From Bradyrhizobium vignae (GTDB lineage: Bacteria > Pseudomonadota > Alphaproteobacteria > Rhizobiales > Xanthobacteraceae), in NCBI RefSeq assembly GCF_004114425.1, contig NZ_RDQF01000013.1:62001-126000 (forward strand): 64,000 nt of DNA. The letters are read 5' to 3'. Numbering within the stretch: position 1 is the stretch's first letter; each line of letters starts with the position of its first letter. A program made the translations under genes and the position numbers. This document shows positions 18,545 through 27,963 of this stretch, piece by piece. A model generated the notes under the pieces. The model ran no database searches. It worked only from the letters and a program-made list of their open reading frames with translations, and was not told the DNA's origin.

Positions 18545-19259
18545 CGGATTGACGCGAGTTGCACCAAGGCAAGGTAGTTGGCGGCGAGCCTGTCGTAGCG
18601 CGTTGCGACCCGACGACATTGCTTGATCCTGTTGAAGAGTCTTTCGATCTGGTTTCGAGCGCGGTAAAGGTACGGGCTGAAGCAGATCGGATCATTGCGG
18701 TTGCATTTGGCGGGATGTTTGCCCATGCACCTTTCTTCATGGCAAGGTCTCTGATCCAGTCAGCGTCGTAACCACGATCGGCGAGCAGCATCGATCCAGG
18801 CTTCAGACGAGACAGAAGTTTTCCGGCGAGTCGATTACCTTGGCGCGATTTGCCGGATCATTTTGGCCCTTACACTACCTGCTATAACCGCCTTGTTCGC
18901 TCGCGCTGGCCGGGTGTCTGGAGCCGAATCATAGCCGCTGCTCACGATGCGGCGGTCCAGATGATCGACACCTCTATTGTTCGCGTTCATCAGCACGGAC
19001 GGTGCATCGCCAAGAACCAGAGGCAAATTGATAGGACGTTCACGCGGCGGGTTGACCAGCGAGATTCATGCGCTTGTAGGTGGCAATGGGCCCGTGCCCG
19101 TACGGCTGGCACTGACGCCTGGTGAGGCCCATGACAGCCCAGATCGCAGGACCCAGAAGATGCCATTGAGGACGCGTCGGTCAGAGGAACTCCACGCGGC
19201 TTGTTTGGTAGCATAGACTTGATAGCTGCCCATTCTTAGTCAGTCAGTTCATGGCGCAT
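18545..19259 (-). pseudogene. IS5-family transposase relic with internal inversion
   Basis: The N-terminal part is on the minus strand from ATG 19259 (MRHELTD, a stop codon, then EWAAIKSMLPNKPRGVP, and DRRVLNGIFWVLRSG after a frame change). The middle part (about 18843-19125) reads on the plus strand (RDLPDHFGPYTTCYNR to LALTPGEAHD). The C-terminal part is again on the minus strand (NRLAGKLLSRLKPG, MLLADRGYDADWIRDLAMKKG, then YRARNQIERLFNRIKQCRR). The copy is truncated after LALVQLASIR. So the central 280 bp have flipped inside an already decaying element. It cannot make a functional transposase. Confidence 0.82.
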
Positions 19260-19325
19260 GATTCGAAGCCTCAGTTTGGGAGCTAGAATCACGGGCGCCG
19301 GGGCGAGCACAATGCTTTTGCCATG

Positions 19326-19799
19326 TCAGGCCGACTTGTCCTCACGGCTGCCCTCAAGCTTATCTCGCAAGGCCGTGATCACGCGATGGACAATCCGTAT
19401 ATCCTTGACAGACAGCCCTTCTGAAAGATCGTTGATCCAGGGAACCTGCAATTCCATTGCGGCTTCGAAGGCGCGCTGTCCATTCTCAGTGAGCACGACG
19501 AGCTGCGCCCGTCGGTGATGCGGGTTGACCTCAAAAGATACGAGGCCCTCCCTGTGCAGATCATTGATAATCCGCTGCACGTTTTGACGATTGCCGCCGA
19601 GGTCGCGTGCGAGCCAAGCGACCGGTTGGGGACGTTCGGCGGACACAATGGCGCCAAGCACCTGCCACCGTGCGCTTGTTAGGCCAAGCGGGGCGACCAG
19701 ACGGTCGCCGGCCGTCAGAAGCAGGCCGTCGAGCCTGAATAGATCGAGAACAAGGTCGCTCAGGGCGTCCCCCTCGGGGGTTCGCTCGGCTCTTTTCAT
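19326..19799 (-). CDS. MarR-family transcriptional regulator
   Basis: A 157-residue winged-helix repressor type. The recognition region reads VAWLARDLGGNRQNVQRIINDL and the wing HHRRAQLVVLTENG. It is divergent from a monooxygenase-like gene, with a palindrome between them, so it probably represses that gene and itself and is released by a small aromatic or oxidant ligand. Ligand unknown. Confidence 0.88.
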   Translation of the reverse strand: MKRAERTPEGDALSDLVLDLFRLDGLLLTAGDRLVAPLGLTSARWQVLGAIVSAERPQPVAWLARDLGGNRQNVQRIINDLHREGLVSFEVNPHHRRAQLVVLTENGQRAFEAAMELQVPWINDLSEGLSVKDIRIVHRVITALRDKLEGSREDKSA

Positions 19800-19818
19800 T
19801 CGTCACCATTGTTTTATG

Positions 19819-19836
19819 TTGACATCATAGTGTCAA
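19819..19836. promoter_or_regulatory. Candidate MarR operator
   Basis: TTGACA and TGTCAA form a perfect inverted repeat separated by six bases, in the 96-bp divergent promoter region between the MarR-type gene and the monooxygenase-like gene. The left arm could double as a -35 element. Confidence 0.6.
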
Positions 19837-19895
19837 TATGTTTGTAACCATAATACCAATTAGGCACCACATGTTAAACAGCGATGGAGGCACTC

Positions 19896-20264
19896 ATGTC
19901 GTTGCTACGCCCACTAGACCCTTCCTTCCCGATCGACCGCCAGATCGCTATCGAGGCAAATTCGGTCGTCCTGGTGAACCCATTCACTCTCGACAAAGCC
20001 GATGAGGCGGCTTTTCTCAAGACCTGGCAGGACGACGCAGCGTTCATGAAGCGACAGCCGGGCTTCATTTCCACTCAGCTGCACAGAGCTCTCGGCGACA
20101 GCTCGACCTATCTGAACTACGCCGTCTGGGAATCCACCGCACACTTCCGCGCGGCCTTCACCCATCCTGACTTTCTAGCAAAAATCGCCAGCTATCCGGC
20201 CTCGGCGATAGCTTCCCCTCATCTGTTCCAGAAAGTTGCCGTGCCCGGCATCTGCGTTGCCTAG
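19896..20264 (+). CDS. Antibiotic biosynthesis monooxygenase (ABM)-like protein
   Basis: A small 122-residue alpha-beta barrel of the ABM superfamily, which oxidises quinone-like substrates or binds haem-like ligands. Recognisable parts are VVLVNPFTLDKADEAAFLKTW, the QPGFISTQLHR strand and YLNYAVWESTAHFRAAF. ATG 19896 has GGAGG five bases upstream. It is divergent from the MarR gene and followed 30 bp later by a membrane-protein gene, so the three probably form one response unit. Confidence 0.82.
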   Translation: MSLLRPLDPSFPIDRQIAIEANSVVLVNPFTLDKADEAAFLKTWQDDAAFMKRQPGFISTQLHRALGDSSTYLNYAVWESTAHFRAAFTHPDFLAKIASYPASAIASPHLFQKVAVPGICVA

Positions 20265-20294
20265 CCCTGCTGCTTTTAGGAGGGGAAAATACCC

Positions 20295-20741
20295 ATGATC
20301 AAGTTGATCCATCCTGTCGCTGGCGCCTTGGCTATCGCAACGATCGGCACATTTTGGCTATCGACGGTACTCAGTGAGCTGTTCGCGCCCCATGCCACAG
20401 TTGCAGCGGTTAAGGGCACCATACCGTGGGGTTTCTTGTTGCTGATTCCGGCGCTCGCTGCGACCGGTGGTACAGGTGTCATCTTGGCAAAGGGGCGCCG
20501 GGCCGGACTGATCGGGGCCAAATTCAAGCGCATGCCGTTCATTGCAGGGAACGGCATCCTGATTCTTATTCCGTCTGCGCTCTTCCTTGCGTCCAAGGCT
20601 CAGGCGGCAGAATTCGATGCCACGTTCTATGCTGTGCAGGCGATCGAGCTCGTCGCGGGCGCAACAAACATTACACTTCTTGCTCTCAACATGCGGGACG
20701 GTCTCAAAATGAAGGGATGGTTGGGCCGCAAACTCGCTTGA
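20295..20741 (+). CDS. Four-helix membrane protein
   Basis: A 148-residue protein with four probable membrane helices (around residues 8-27, 44-62, 82-98 and 108-132). A strong site, AGGAGG, lies upstream. It follows the ABM-like gene by 30 bp and is probably cotranscribed. No named family is recognised; small membrane proteins of this type often accompany MarR/ABM units. Confidence 0.72.
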   Translation: MIKLIHPVAGALAIATIGTFWLSTVLSELFAPHATVAAVKGTIPWGFLLLIPALAATGGTGVILAKGRRAGLIGAKFKRMPFIAGNGILILIPSALFLASKAQAAEFDATFYAVQAIELVAGATNITLLALNMRDGLKMKGWLGRKLA

Positions 20742-20797
20742 TCACCTGAACCGGAACTGCGCGGACAACTGATCTGACGCCTGGTATTGTCGTGATT

Positions 20798-20836
20798 TAA
20801 TGAGTACGCGCCCTAGCCTAGGCGTGTACTCATTAA
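20798..20836. repeat. Long hairpin, possible terminator
   Basis: An inverted repeat with arms of about 17-19 bases (TAATGAGTACGCGCC and its near complement) lies 55 bp after the membrane-protein gene. It lacks a clear T-run, so it may be a processing hairpin or repeat rather than a simple terminator. Confidence 0.5.
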
Positions 20837-20980
20837 GCGCAGATGCCTTGGCATATGAGCATATATTCACAAACTCACAATGAGCTGGCCGGAACGAGCT
20901 GGTTCGTCGCATCGACGTTGAAACGGCTCCCCCGGCCGACAGCGCCGAGGCGTTCTCATAACCCGCTAGAGGAGCGCGCT

Positions 20981-21496
20981 ATGTCCTGGAAGTGGAAGCC
21001 GAGTTGGTACATCTTGAGCAAGGACAGCATCGTGCAACCGGCCCATCAATGTTTTGTCACAGAACGCTCGACTGTCTTTAAGATCGACGGCTGCCGCGTC
21101 CCCAAGCGGGCCCAGCCCGACTTGGTACTCGATCTGATCCGCAAGGCTGCAAACGCCCTTCTGCACCTAAGGCGGCGCAAGGTGCATCGCAGCCGGTTCA
21201 GCGAACCAAAAGGAAATCCGCGCAAGGCGAAGGGCGAAGCGCCATTGCAGACCTCAGCAGATTTTGTGTGCACCTATAGTGCTGTCGTCGACGCGCTCAC
21301 AGCCACGATTCTCAATGCAGAGGCCGCCTTAAAATGGTTGGGCACTCAACCGCCAGATCTGGAAGAAGCCCGGCGAGCACTTAATACTATCGCTAAGGAC
21401 GGTAAGCGAGCAGGCGAACTTATCGTTCGACTTCGAGCGCCGATGCAGGATGACGCTCTTGATCCCCATAGTACGCATACGACGAAGCCCGCCTGA
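20981..21496 (+). CDS. Orphan HisKA-like protein
   Basis: A 171-residue protein preceded by GGAG. The first half is basic with no clear domain. The C-terminal 60 residues (VVDALTATILNAEAALKWL, then ARRALNTIAKDGKRAGELI) resemble the dimerisation helices of rhizobial sensor kinases, where a phospho-acceptor His is expected in the first helix; that His is not present and there is no ATPase domain. It may be a remnant of a sensor kinase or a dimerisation partner. The assignment is by pattern only. Confidence 0.5.
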   Translation: MSWKWKPSWYILSKDSIVQPAHQCFVTERSTVFKIDGCRVPKRAQPDLVLDLIRKAANALLHLRRRKVHRSRFSEPKGNPRKAKGEAPLQTSADFVCTYSAVVDALTATILNAEAALKWLGTQPPDLEEARRALNTIAKDGKRAGELIVRLRAPMQDDALDPHSTHTTKPA

Positions 21497-21548
21497 TTGA
21501 CGCATGCGCGCGAGAGCCGGGTAGCGCTATGATAGCACCGCGTGACAG

Positions 21549-22345
21549 TTAGGCGGCTTGCTGATCGGTAGGTTCGTTGGCTTGGTGCGGGAGCTTCCAT
21601 TCCCAGAGCAGCAGTTCGTGCAGACCCGAAGCGGGAAGATCGGCGATCCGGGCGAGGACGTCGGAGAGACAGGCTTTGGGATCGACATCGTTAAGACGAC
21701 AGGTGGTGATCATCGTCAGCATGATAGCGGCGCGGTGGGCGCCGCGCAGGCTGCCGGCGAAGGTCCAATTGCTCCTTCCCAAGGCGATGCCGCGCAACGC
21801 TCTTTCTGCGGCGTTGTTGCTGAGGCAAATCCTGCCATCGTCCGAGGAAGCGGCAAAGTCGGCCCAGCGCCTGAGCATGTAATTCATGGGCTTCAGGACC
21901 TCGGATGAGCGCGAGAGGGTTTCTCGCTCGCGCAGCAGCCAGGCGTGCATGTCGTCGAACAGCGGCTTGCTTGTCTCCTAGCAGCAGGCGCAGCTCTTCG
22001 GGGCCTCGACAACGACGCGCTCGCGTTCGATGTCGTCCGGCCAGGGCTTGCGTACCGGCCGCTTGCGCGTGAAGGCGCGCACGCTCAGGGTTTTCGCCGC
22101 GGGGGCCCGCGCGGCAAGCTCATCCTCGCTCGCTTGGTAACCACTTCTTCGAGCTCCAATTCCAATTGCTCGATCAGCCGCGCCGTTCGCTCGGAGCGCT
22201 GCCCGTACAGTTCGCGCTTGAGCTTCTCGATCCGCAGCTCAAGATGCGCGATCAGAGCCTCGTTGGCCGACAGCTCCGCCTGCGCGCTGGCAGCTACCGC
22301 CTCGGCTTGCAGCCGCGCCTCACGTTCGGCCTGCAGCGCCGCCAT
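21549..22345 (-). pseudogene. IS66-family TnpC transposase, internal deletion
   Basis: The N-terminal coiled coil (LRIEKLKRELYGQRSERTAR) lies at 22345-22085. A frame change leads to RKRPVRKPWPDDIERERVVV and the first cysteines of the zinc-binding part (APKSCACC). The sequence then jumps directly to ETSKPLFDDMHAWLLRE and the C-terminal DDE-domain end (LSNNAAERALRGIALGRSNW). Roughly 250 codons including most of the catalytic core are missing. No TnpA/TnpB partner remains beside it. Confidence 0.82.
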
Positions 22346-22674
22346 GCGGTCAATCTGCTTGGGCGCTAATCGAGCGACAGCAAAATGCCAGCGGAAGCTC
22401 CCATCCAGAGCGCAAACCTCATCGTACAACTGAGCGCGCTATCAATCGGCACAAGCCTCCGCTCGCCTGGTCTTCCGGACAGAGGAAAATGGACATGGAA
22501 TGCCAAAATAATTTGTCAGCTCAGCCGAAGCGCATCGCGTGCGCATTTCGAAACACCGGCACAAAGACTTTTCTGAGGTCCGCGCGTGCGGTACGAGGCA
22601 GTGCTGGATCGCTCGACTAACTGTTTCTCACCATTAGCGGCAGTTCATGTTGGATTGGCGCTTATTCGCATCGC

Positions 22675-23052
22675 TCAATATGTGGAGCCTGCCGGGTCGT
22701 CGAGCTTGTGGCGCTCGGTTCTGGTGAGGGGCGGTTTGAAGATGCTAACGAGGATCATGTCCTTGTCCCGTTCCCCGCGTAGGAAATGCTTGTCAAGCAC
22801 ATACATGTCACCCTTGCGAATGGGAAAGACATTGCCGTCCATGTCCTCGACCTCTCCCTCTCCGCCGATGCAGTAGCAGGCTTCGAGATGATTCCGGTAT
22901 TGCAGAAGCGAAAACGGTGTTAGCGCGCACCACGGTGTGGCAGATGCTAAAACCCATGCCGTCCTTATCGGTCAGAAGGCGGTGGCTAGTATCATTGCCC
23001 AATCGACGAAGTGATCGATCGCTTCGACGTCGTGCAGGCTACGCACAATCAT
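22675..23052 (-). pseudogene. ectC: Ectoine synthase (EctC), frameshifted
   Basis: EctC closes the ring of acetyl-diaminobutyrate to make the compatible solute ectoine. The 126-codon span equals a normal EctC. It starts [18 protein letters not shown], loses a base, continues [21 protein letters not shown], shifts again, and finishes in one frame with [39 protein letters not shown] and a [14 protein letters not shown] end. Cupin-fold residues remain but two frameshifts break the gene. EctA, EctB and EctD are not nearby, so this is a stranded remnant. Confidence 0.82.
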
Positions 23053-23053
23053 A

Positions 23054-23853
23054 GTGTTCGATTGCTGGTGCCAGGTTGAAGTGATTGATCCAAAAGCTGG
23101 AGGCCGTTGTTTTGCCGCGGAACTGCGACTTCTCTGTCGCGCGGCCGACTGCGGTCGGAACAACCAACCGTCGGCCGCGGAGAACCCGGGCAATCGCCTA
23201 CGGGATCGGTTACACGCAAGGCCTGCCATTTTCCCGACGGCGACTAGTGAAAATATCGGCGAGGATCTTTCGCAGCCAAGCCCCATCGGCGCGTACCAAC
23301 TTGATGTTCCACCTTTCGCGTGGGGCGGACGCTTACCTTTGTACTCCCCAGAATGCTGCTGGGGCTATTGCCCGCGACATAAACTCTCTCCAGTCGCAAA
23401 CTTGGCAAGTCGTTTCCTTCCTTGCTGTGCCTCTCGCCGCGAATACGGTTCCGCGGCGTCTCAGCCAGTAGAGCAAATCTCATGCCGTGGTCGCAGACCG
23501 ATGAAAAGATGAAGTTGTGGCTGTCTCAGCTGGCTAGCGACTGAGAACGATTTAGCTGGGCGTGTAGCCAATCTAACAAACTGCCGAGATATGGCCGAAT
23601 ACAAACAGGTCCGCGAGCGAGGACCGATCGAACAGTGCGGCTTTTTAATCCGCTATGGGCTAATGCCGATATAGATTGAGCACCTGATACACGAGCCGAA
23701 TGAACTCACGTGCAGGTCAGCAGATCAGGTCCTCAGGGCTAGGCCAACAGCGGGCGGATATCATCGATTATTTGCCAGGTCGCGAGCTCATGATGATGCC
23801 GCCGCCGAGAAATCGCGTAGTCTCGAACGCGCGCGTCGTTCGCGGCTCCGCGC
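23054..23853. other. Gene-poor region
   Basis: Frames of 100-150 codons are open on both strands, but none shows a start signal with a recognisable domain. Nothing can be assigned. Confidence 0.35.
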
Positions 23854-24063
23854 CTAGCTTGCCGGCATGTCCGCCCCCTTCCGAAGGCTAAACGCGAGCG
23901 GGAAGGTCTCGGTCGAAAGAGACTCGAGCGCGGTCTGCTCCTCGATGAGGCGGTTTTCGATGAACTGGCGTTCGACATCCGACAGGTTCGACTTCAGCAG
24001 GCGACGATAACGGTGGATGTTGTTGCGGTGAGCACGAATGCGGGCCAAAAATTCATCGAGCAT
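23854..24063 (-). CDS. Small conserved rhizobial protein, helical
   Basis: A 69-residue, strongly helical protein (FLARIRAHRNNIHRYRRLL, then LSDVERQFIENRLIEEQTAL). AAGGAG stands eight bases before the ATG. I recognise this type as a recurring short protein in rhizobial symbiotic regions; its function is not known to me. Confidence 0.7.
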   Translation of the reverse strand: MLDEFLARIRAHRNNIHRYRRLLKSNLSDVERQFIENRLIEEQTALESLSTETFPLAFSLRKGADMPAS

Positions 24064-24458
24064 CCTGGACGCTCCTTACGTCGTCGCAATCCTTACCAAG
24101 AGATATTCAGGCGAGCATGTCATCGGTCAACGCGCCGCTATCAGCGCATCGCGAAAGCCGCTCGGCAGGCGGATGAGGACCCTAGCAGTTCGGGAAATCG
24201 TTCTCTCCTCATCATACCATTTCCAACGCGACGATCCGAAGCGTTTTTGGCTCGCTACACGCCGTGTTTCTGCTCGTCTAGTCCCTCTAACAGAGCTGGA
24301 CGCTTGTAACGTGCAAGGAATAGTCGGTCACGTCCCGGGTGCCCGACGCTTGTCGCTAACAAGCTCGCGCCTCAGTACTCTCCCCCGGCGGGGCTGAACA
24401 TCATTTGCTGATGTGCTATAGGCATCTGCGTTGAGAACCGCTTTGTTTGAGAGTTTCG
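24064..24458. other. Intergenic region
   Basis: No supported gene; contains the divergent promoters of two short genes. Confidence 0.35.
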
Positions 24459-24662
24459 ATGTCTCTTTCGATTGGATTGATTGTGGACGGCTATGTGAAA
24501 CTAAACAACCGCAGCGCGCTGGAGAACCTTCTGACGCATCGGCGGGAGTTACTGCAGAAGTTGAACCGGGTTACCGGAATTGATGCGAAGGAAGCGATCG
24601 CTCAGGTCAGTCAAGAAATCACAGTGATCGAAACGGCACTTGCGGCGCTCGCACGGGAGTAA
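24459..24662 (+). CDS. Small conserved rhizobial protein
   Basis: A 67-residue protein starting MSLSIGLIVDGYVKLNN and ending with an amphipathic helix (ITVIETALAALARE). The middle ALENLLTHRRELLQKL suggests a helical hairpin. The ribosome site is weak; an in-frame TTG at 24447 is an alternative start. Function unknown. Confidence 0.6.
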   Translation: MSLSIGLIVDGYVKLNNRSALENLLTHRRELLQKLNRVTGIDAKEAIAQVSQEITVIETALAALARE

Positions 24663-24787
24663 ACAGCAAAGGGCGCACCGGCTCGCATGAGTTGACGGCG
24701 CTTGGGCGCCGAACACTGATTTCGCCCGCGTTTGCGGATGAGTGTTAGGGCACGACGCCTCACCGGCATCCTGGCGGGCAAGGATGC

Positions 24788-25141
24788 GTGCGCCAAGGCT
24801 TGGACGCACTGCCTTTTGTGCGAACTGCCCTCTTTTTTCAACGATCGGCCGCTCCCATCGAGCAACGCGCCAACCGATTCACATATGCAAATGCGGGCGG
24901 CGGCTTGCATGGGCCTATCGTGACGTATCGGGGTAATGAACTGGGGGAACTAAGATTGGCTGAGGGCGCTTGTTCGCAAAGCAGATTCTTTGTTCGGAAG
25001 GGCGGAAAGGGTTGGATGGTTTATGATCGAGAACGTAAGGGCCCAGCGCTGATTGGGACCAGCTTGGCAGCCAATCTAACCGTTGAACAAGCCGAACGGA
25101 TAAAGCGGATGCTCACCGCTTCGCGGGAAGACAAGGTCTAA
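24788..25141 (+). CDS. Small hypothetical protein
   Basis: The likely coding part is the second half (GGKGWMVYDRERKGPALIG, then LTVEQAERIKRML), which resembles short rhizobial proteins. The true start is unclear: the frame opens at 24788, while an in-frame GTG at 24920 would give 73 residues; neither has a good ribosome site. Confidence 0.5.
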   Translation: MRQGLDALPFVRTALFFQRSAAPIEQRANRFTYANAGGGLHGPIVTYRGNELGELRLAEGACSQSRFFVRKGGKGWMVYDRERKGPALIGTSLAANLTVEQAERIKRMLTASREDKV

Positions 25142-25306
25142 TCTCGATATGTGACGTTAGCCGACATCGATTTGCGACCACGATACACCCGTGCGAGCTG
25201 GTCAGATCGCTGCGCCGCAGGCGACGCGAAGGCGCGCGAACCTGGATAAGAGGCCACGATCTTCAGCACTGTGGCTTGGAATTTCACCTCGATGACAAGC
25301 CATGTC

Positions 25307-25513
25307 CTAGATCTCTCGCCACATCGTTGGTGCTTTCGAAAGAGCTTCCTGACCGATCTGTTTAAGCAGATCGGGGCGCGTCTCACCCCTGGTGGCGGCC
25401 TCCAGGATTCTGGAGGCGACGTAGGCGCGGACGCCGGTGTCATACGGTGGGACGTTCTCGCAAACCTCATCCAGGATCGTGCGCAGGAGCGCGGTCGTGG
25501 CACCGTCCAGCAT
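25307..25513 (-). CDS. Small conserved rhizobial protein
   Basis: A 68-residue helical protein beginning MLDGATTALLRTILDEVCE and ending LKQIGQEALSKAPTMWREI. GAGGAAG lies nine bases before this ATG, which is why it is preferred to the frame opening at 25579. Similar short proteins recur in Bradyrhizobium symbiotic regions. Function unknown. Confidence 0.65.
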   Translation of the reverse strand: MLDGATTALLRTILDEVCENVPPYDTGVRAYVASRILEAATRGETRPDLLKQIGQEALSKAPTMWREI

Positions 25514-26671
25514 TGAGAGATCTTCCTCATCCCACCGAGGAAGATAATGGGCATTTATTGGACCGCAACGCAAGTACATCAGATCGTATGAGACTTCGCG
25601 ACTACAGGTCAGCCAATTTTAGCGGCGCTGCAATGTCCAGCATCTCTGAGATGGTTGATCAATTGCAGAGCTCGATCGAGCTGCTTTTGTTTTTCTCGTC
25701 GCCCCTCTCGGTTTAACAGACAACCTTGGCAGGGCTCAGAGCCCAAGGTGACGGGCTGCCACCATGCTCTGCGATTATCTAAGGCATGCTCGGCCATCTA
25801 TAGCGCGCTGAACTGGCCGGTCGGCTGCGGCAGACCAATGTTCGGACGGTGCTAGTTCGACCTGATCAGGTTCATTGCAGCCAGAGGATTTGCCGCCTAT
25901 CGAGCGTGCTGCGTCCAGCCAAGCCCGAGCGCTTCGCATCTTGCACTGTAGAGGGACATCGCGCGCATTTGTTTCGGTGAAGCATATTTTTGCGCCAAAA
26001 AACAGCGCCGGCCCCATGTCTGGCGAGGAAATCGCGCCGAGATCCGGCGGCCACCCTCAGCAACCCGTGACTCACCCCCTAAACGCTCTGGGCGATTTAT
26101 GCAGCATCACAGTAAACTCATGGTCATGGGCGTGGCTATGATCCATAACCGCAGGTACTGGCAGCAAACAATTTTGAGCGAGCCTGCTTTGGGAATGCCC
26201 GCTTGCAGGCGGATGATCTCAGTAACGCCCTGCGTTTTGGACATAAGCCTGGTGTAGAAGTGACCCCAGCACGGACATGCGAACGTCCTGTGAAAATTCA
26301 TCGGGGGCGCTGCCGCAATGCAGGATTTGAGCGCGGGAGCGCGGCTCGTCGCATAAATCGATATTGCGATTTTGTTACACTCTCCGCCCAGAGCAAACAC
26401 ATGCAACCGGGGGCGGCATATTCCGCGGCTACATTGTGAGCCATTACTGCAACTAGCATGAGCCATGAGCGAGATGGCGTCGCGGAAGGTGCCGTCGCAT
26501 CTGCGAATTGGGCGCGAGCCCCTTTGCAGGGAGTGAGCTAGCAAACCAGCCTGCCGCGGGCTGCATGTGAAAAACGCTCCGATCTGAGGCCAAGGCGCTT
26601 CGTTCAGCGGGGAGAAGAGACTGGGCTGTTCAGATTTTCTGCTGTGTTTGTCGAATCGGAAAGGGAGCTAC
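25514..26671. other. Gene-poor region, about 1.1 kb
   Basis: Frames up to 145 codons are present (for example minus strand 26107-26544) but have no recognisable motif or start signal. No repeat or RNA was noticed. Confidence 0.35.
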
Positions 26672-26875
26672 ATGAATCATCTCGGCAGCAGCCAACGTCG
26701 CACAACATCTGTGATGACGGCCGAACAGCACGAGCTTGAGCGCTGCAAGCAGGAGAATGCGCGCCTCAAACAGCTGGTTGTACGACTTTCTGAAATTGCG
26801 TTGCGCCACGTCGCAGAAAGCGCGCATAGCGCTCAGAATGTCCCAGATCGTCTGAGCGAGCCGCCGAAGTCATAA
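26672..26875 (+). CDS. Small coiled-coil protein
   Basis: A 67-residue protein with a central leucine-rich helix (HELERCKQENARLKQLVVRL). GGGAG lies just before ATG 26672, favouring it over the frame opening at 26648. The helix resembles the N-terminal coiled coil of some transposase accessory proteins, so it may be a stranded IS fragment or a genuine small rhizobial gene. Confidence 0.55.
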   Translation: MNHLGSSQRRTTSVMTAEQHELERCKQENARLKQLVVRLSEIALRHVAESAHSAQNVPDRLSEPPKS

Positions 26876-27109
26876 TACGGAAAGCGAACTCGCACTTGGC
26901 TGCGCTCGGGAGCGTGGAGCGGTCCGGTCTTGCTCACTTGTCAGCGGCAGAGCCAAGATCATGAGCTCGAGCGTGGGCCAGTTGTTCAGGAGGCAAAGGA
27001 GCAGTTTCGGATCGCGTTCGAGAGCTCTTTCAGGATGCTGAGGATTTCAGGGCCAACTGATCGGGTTCGACTACTTCTGAGTGCAGTCGCTTGCGGATCT
27101 GGCTACGCG

Positions 27110-27950
27110 CTAGGTCAGGACTACATTATCGATCAACCGCGTCGAGCCCACATACGCTGCCACACAGAGCACCGCCGGATAACGCAGAGGGCTCTCGGCA
27201 ATCCTGAGGGTCCCAGCGTCGACAAGCTCAAGGTACTGGAGACGATCGACCCTTTGCAGATGCGTTCTTGCAAGCGCAATCAGCGTTGACGTCTCCCGCT
27301 CCCCTGAGGCAAATTCTTGGGATGCAGCGAACAAGCCACGGCTGATCGCAAGGCTCCGACCACGTTCTTCCGGGCTGAGATAACGATTGCGACTGCTCAT
27401 TGCCAGTCCATCTGGCTCCCGTACGGTTGGCACGGTGACAATCTCGATCGGAAGATTCAGATCAACCGTCATGCGGCGTATCACAGCGCATTGCTGAAAA
27501 TCCTTCTGGCCAAAGTACGCGGCGTCCGGCTGCACCATGTTGAATAGCTTGCAGACAACAGTCGCTACACCACGAAAATGTCCGCGCCTGAAGTCTCCGC
27601 AGAGCGGTTTTGCGAGTTCGCCCGGCTCGACAAAGGTCTCAAATTGAGCCGGATACATCTCCTCTGCACTTGGTGCGAAGATGATGGAGACTCCGGCACT
27701 ACGGCACAAGGCTTCATCGCGCGCGAAGTCGCGAGGGTACCTGCTGAGATCCTCATTTGGTCCGAACTGAGTGGGGTTGACGAAGATGCTAACGACAGTG
27801 ACGTCGCAGTGTCCACGGCTAGCCGAGATCAGGGACAGGTGGCCGTCGTGCAGGTATCCCCATCGTCGGAACGAACCCGATGCGCTTATAGGCTTTCCGG
27901 ACGTCTGCAAGGGCCCGACGCAGCTCAGCGACGTTCGTAATTACTTGCAT
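27110..27950 (-). pseudogene. panC: Pantoate-beta-alanine ligase, frameshifted near N-terminus
   Basis: PanC joins pantoate and beta-alanine to give pantothenate. From ATG 27950 the frame reads MQVITNVAELRRALADVRK and RIGFVPTMG. A run of four C on the plus strand (27858-27861) has one base too many, and the rest continues in another frame with YLHDGHLSLI (the HIGH-like nucleotide motif), FVNPTQFG, DAAYFGQKDFQQ and AMSSRNRYLS. Everything after the shift is intact, so the damage is recent or a sequencing error. It starts 13 bp after panB ends and is clearly its operon partner. Confidence 0.88.
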
Positions 27951-27963
27951 TTCTTACCTTGCT

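Noticed and set aside
22515..22545. tts-box-like sequence on the plus strand (GTCAGCTCAGCCGAAGC)
   Set aside because: Good left half, but downstream there is only an antisense frame over the broken ectC and no effector-like protein.
27862..27910. Alternative start giving an intact-looking panC frame
   Set aside because: The residues before YLHDGH in that frame have no PanC similarity, whereas the other frame from ATG 27950 matches the PanC N-terminus.
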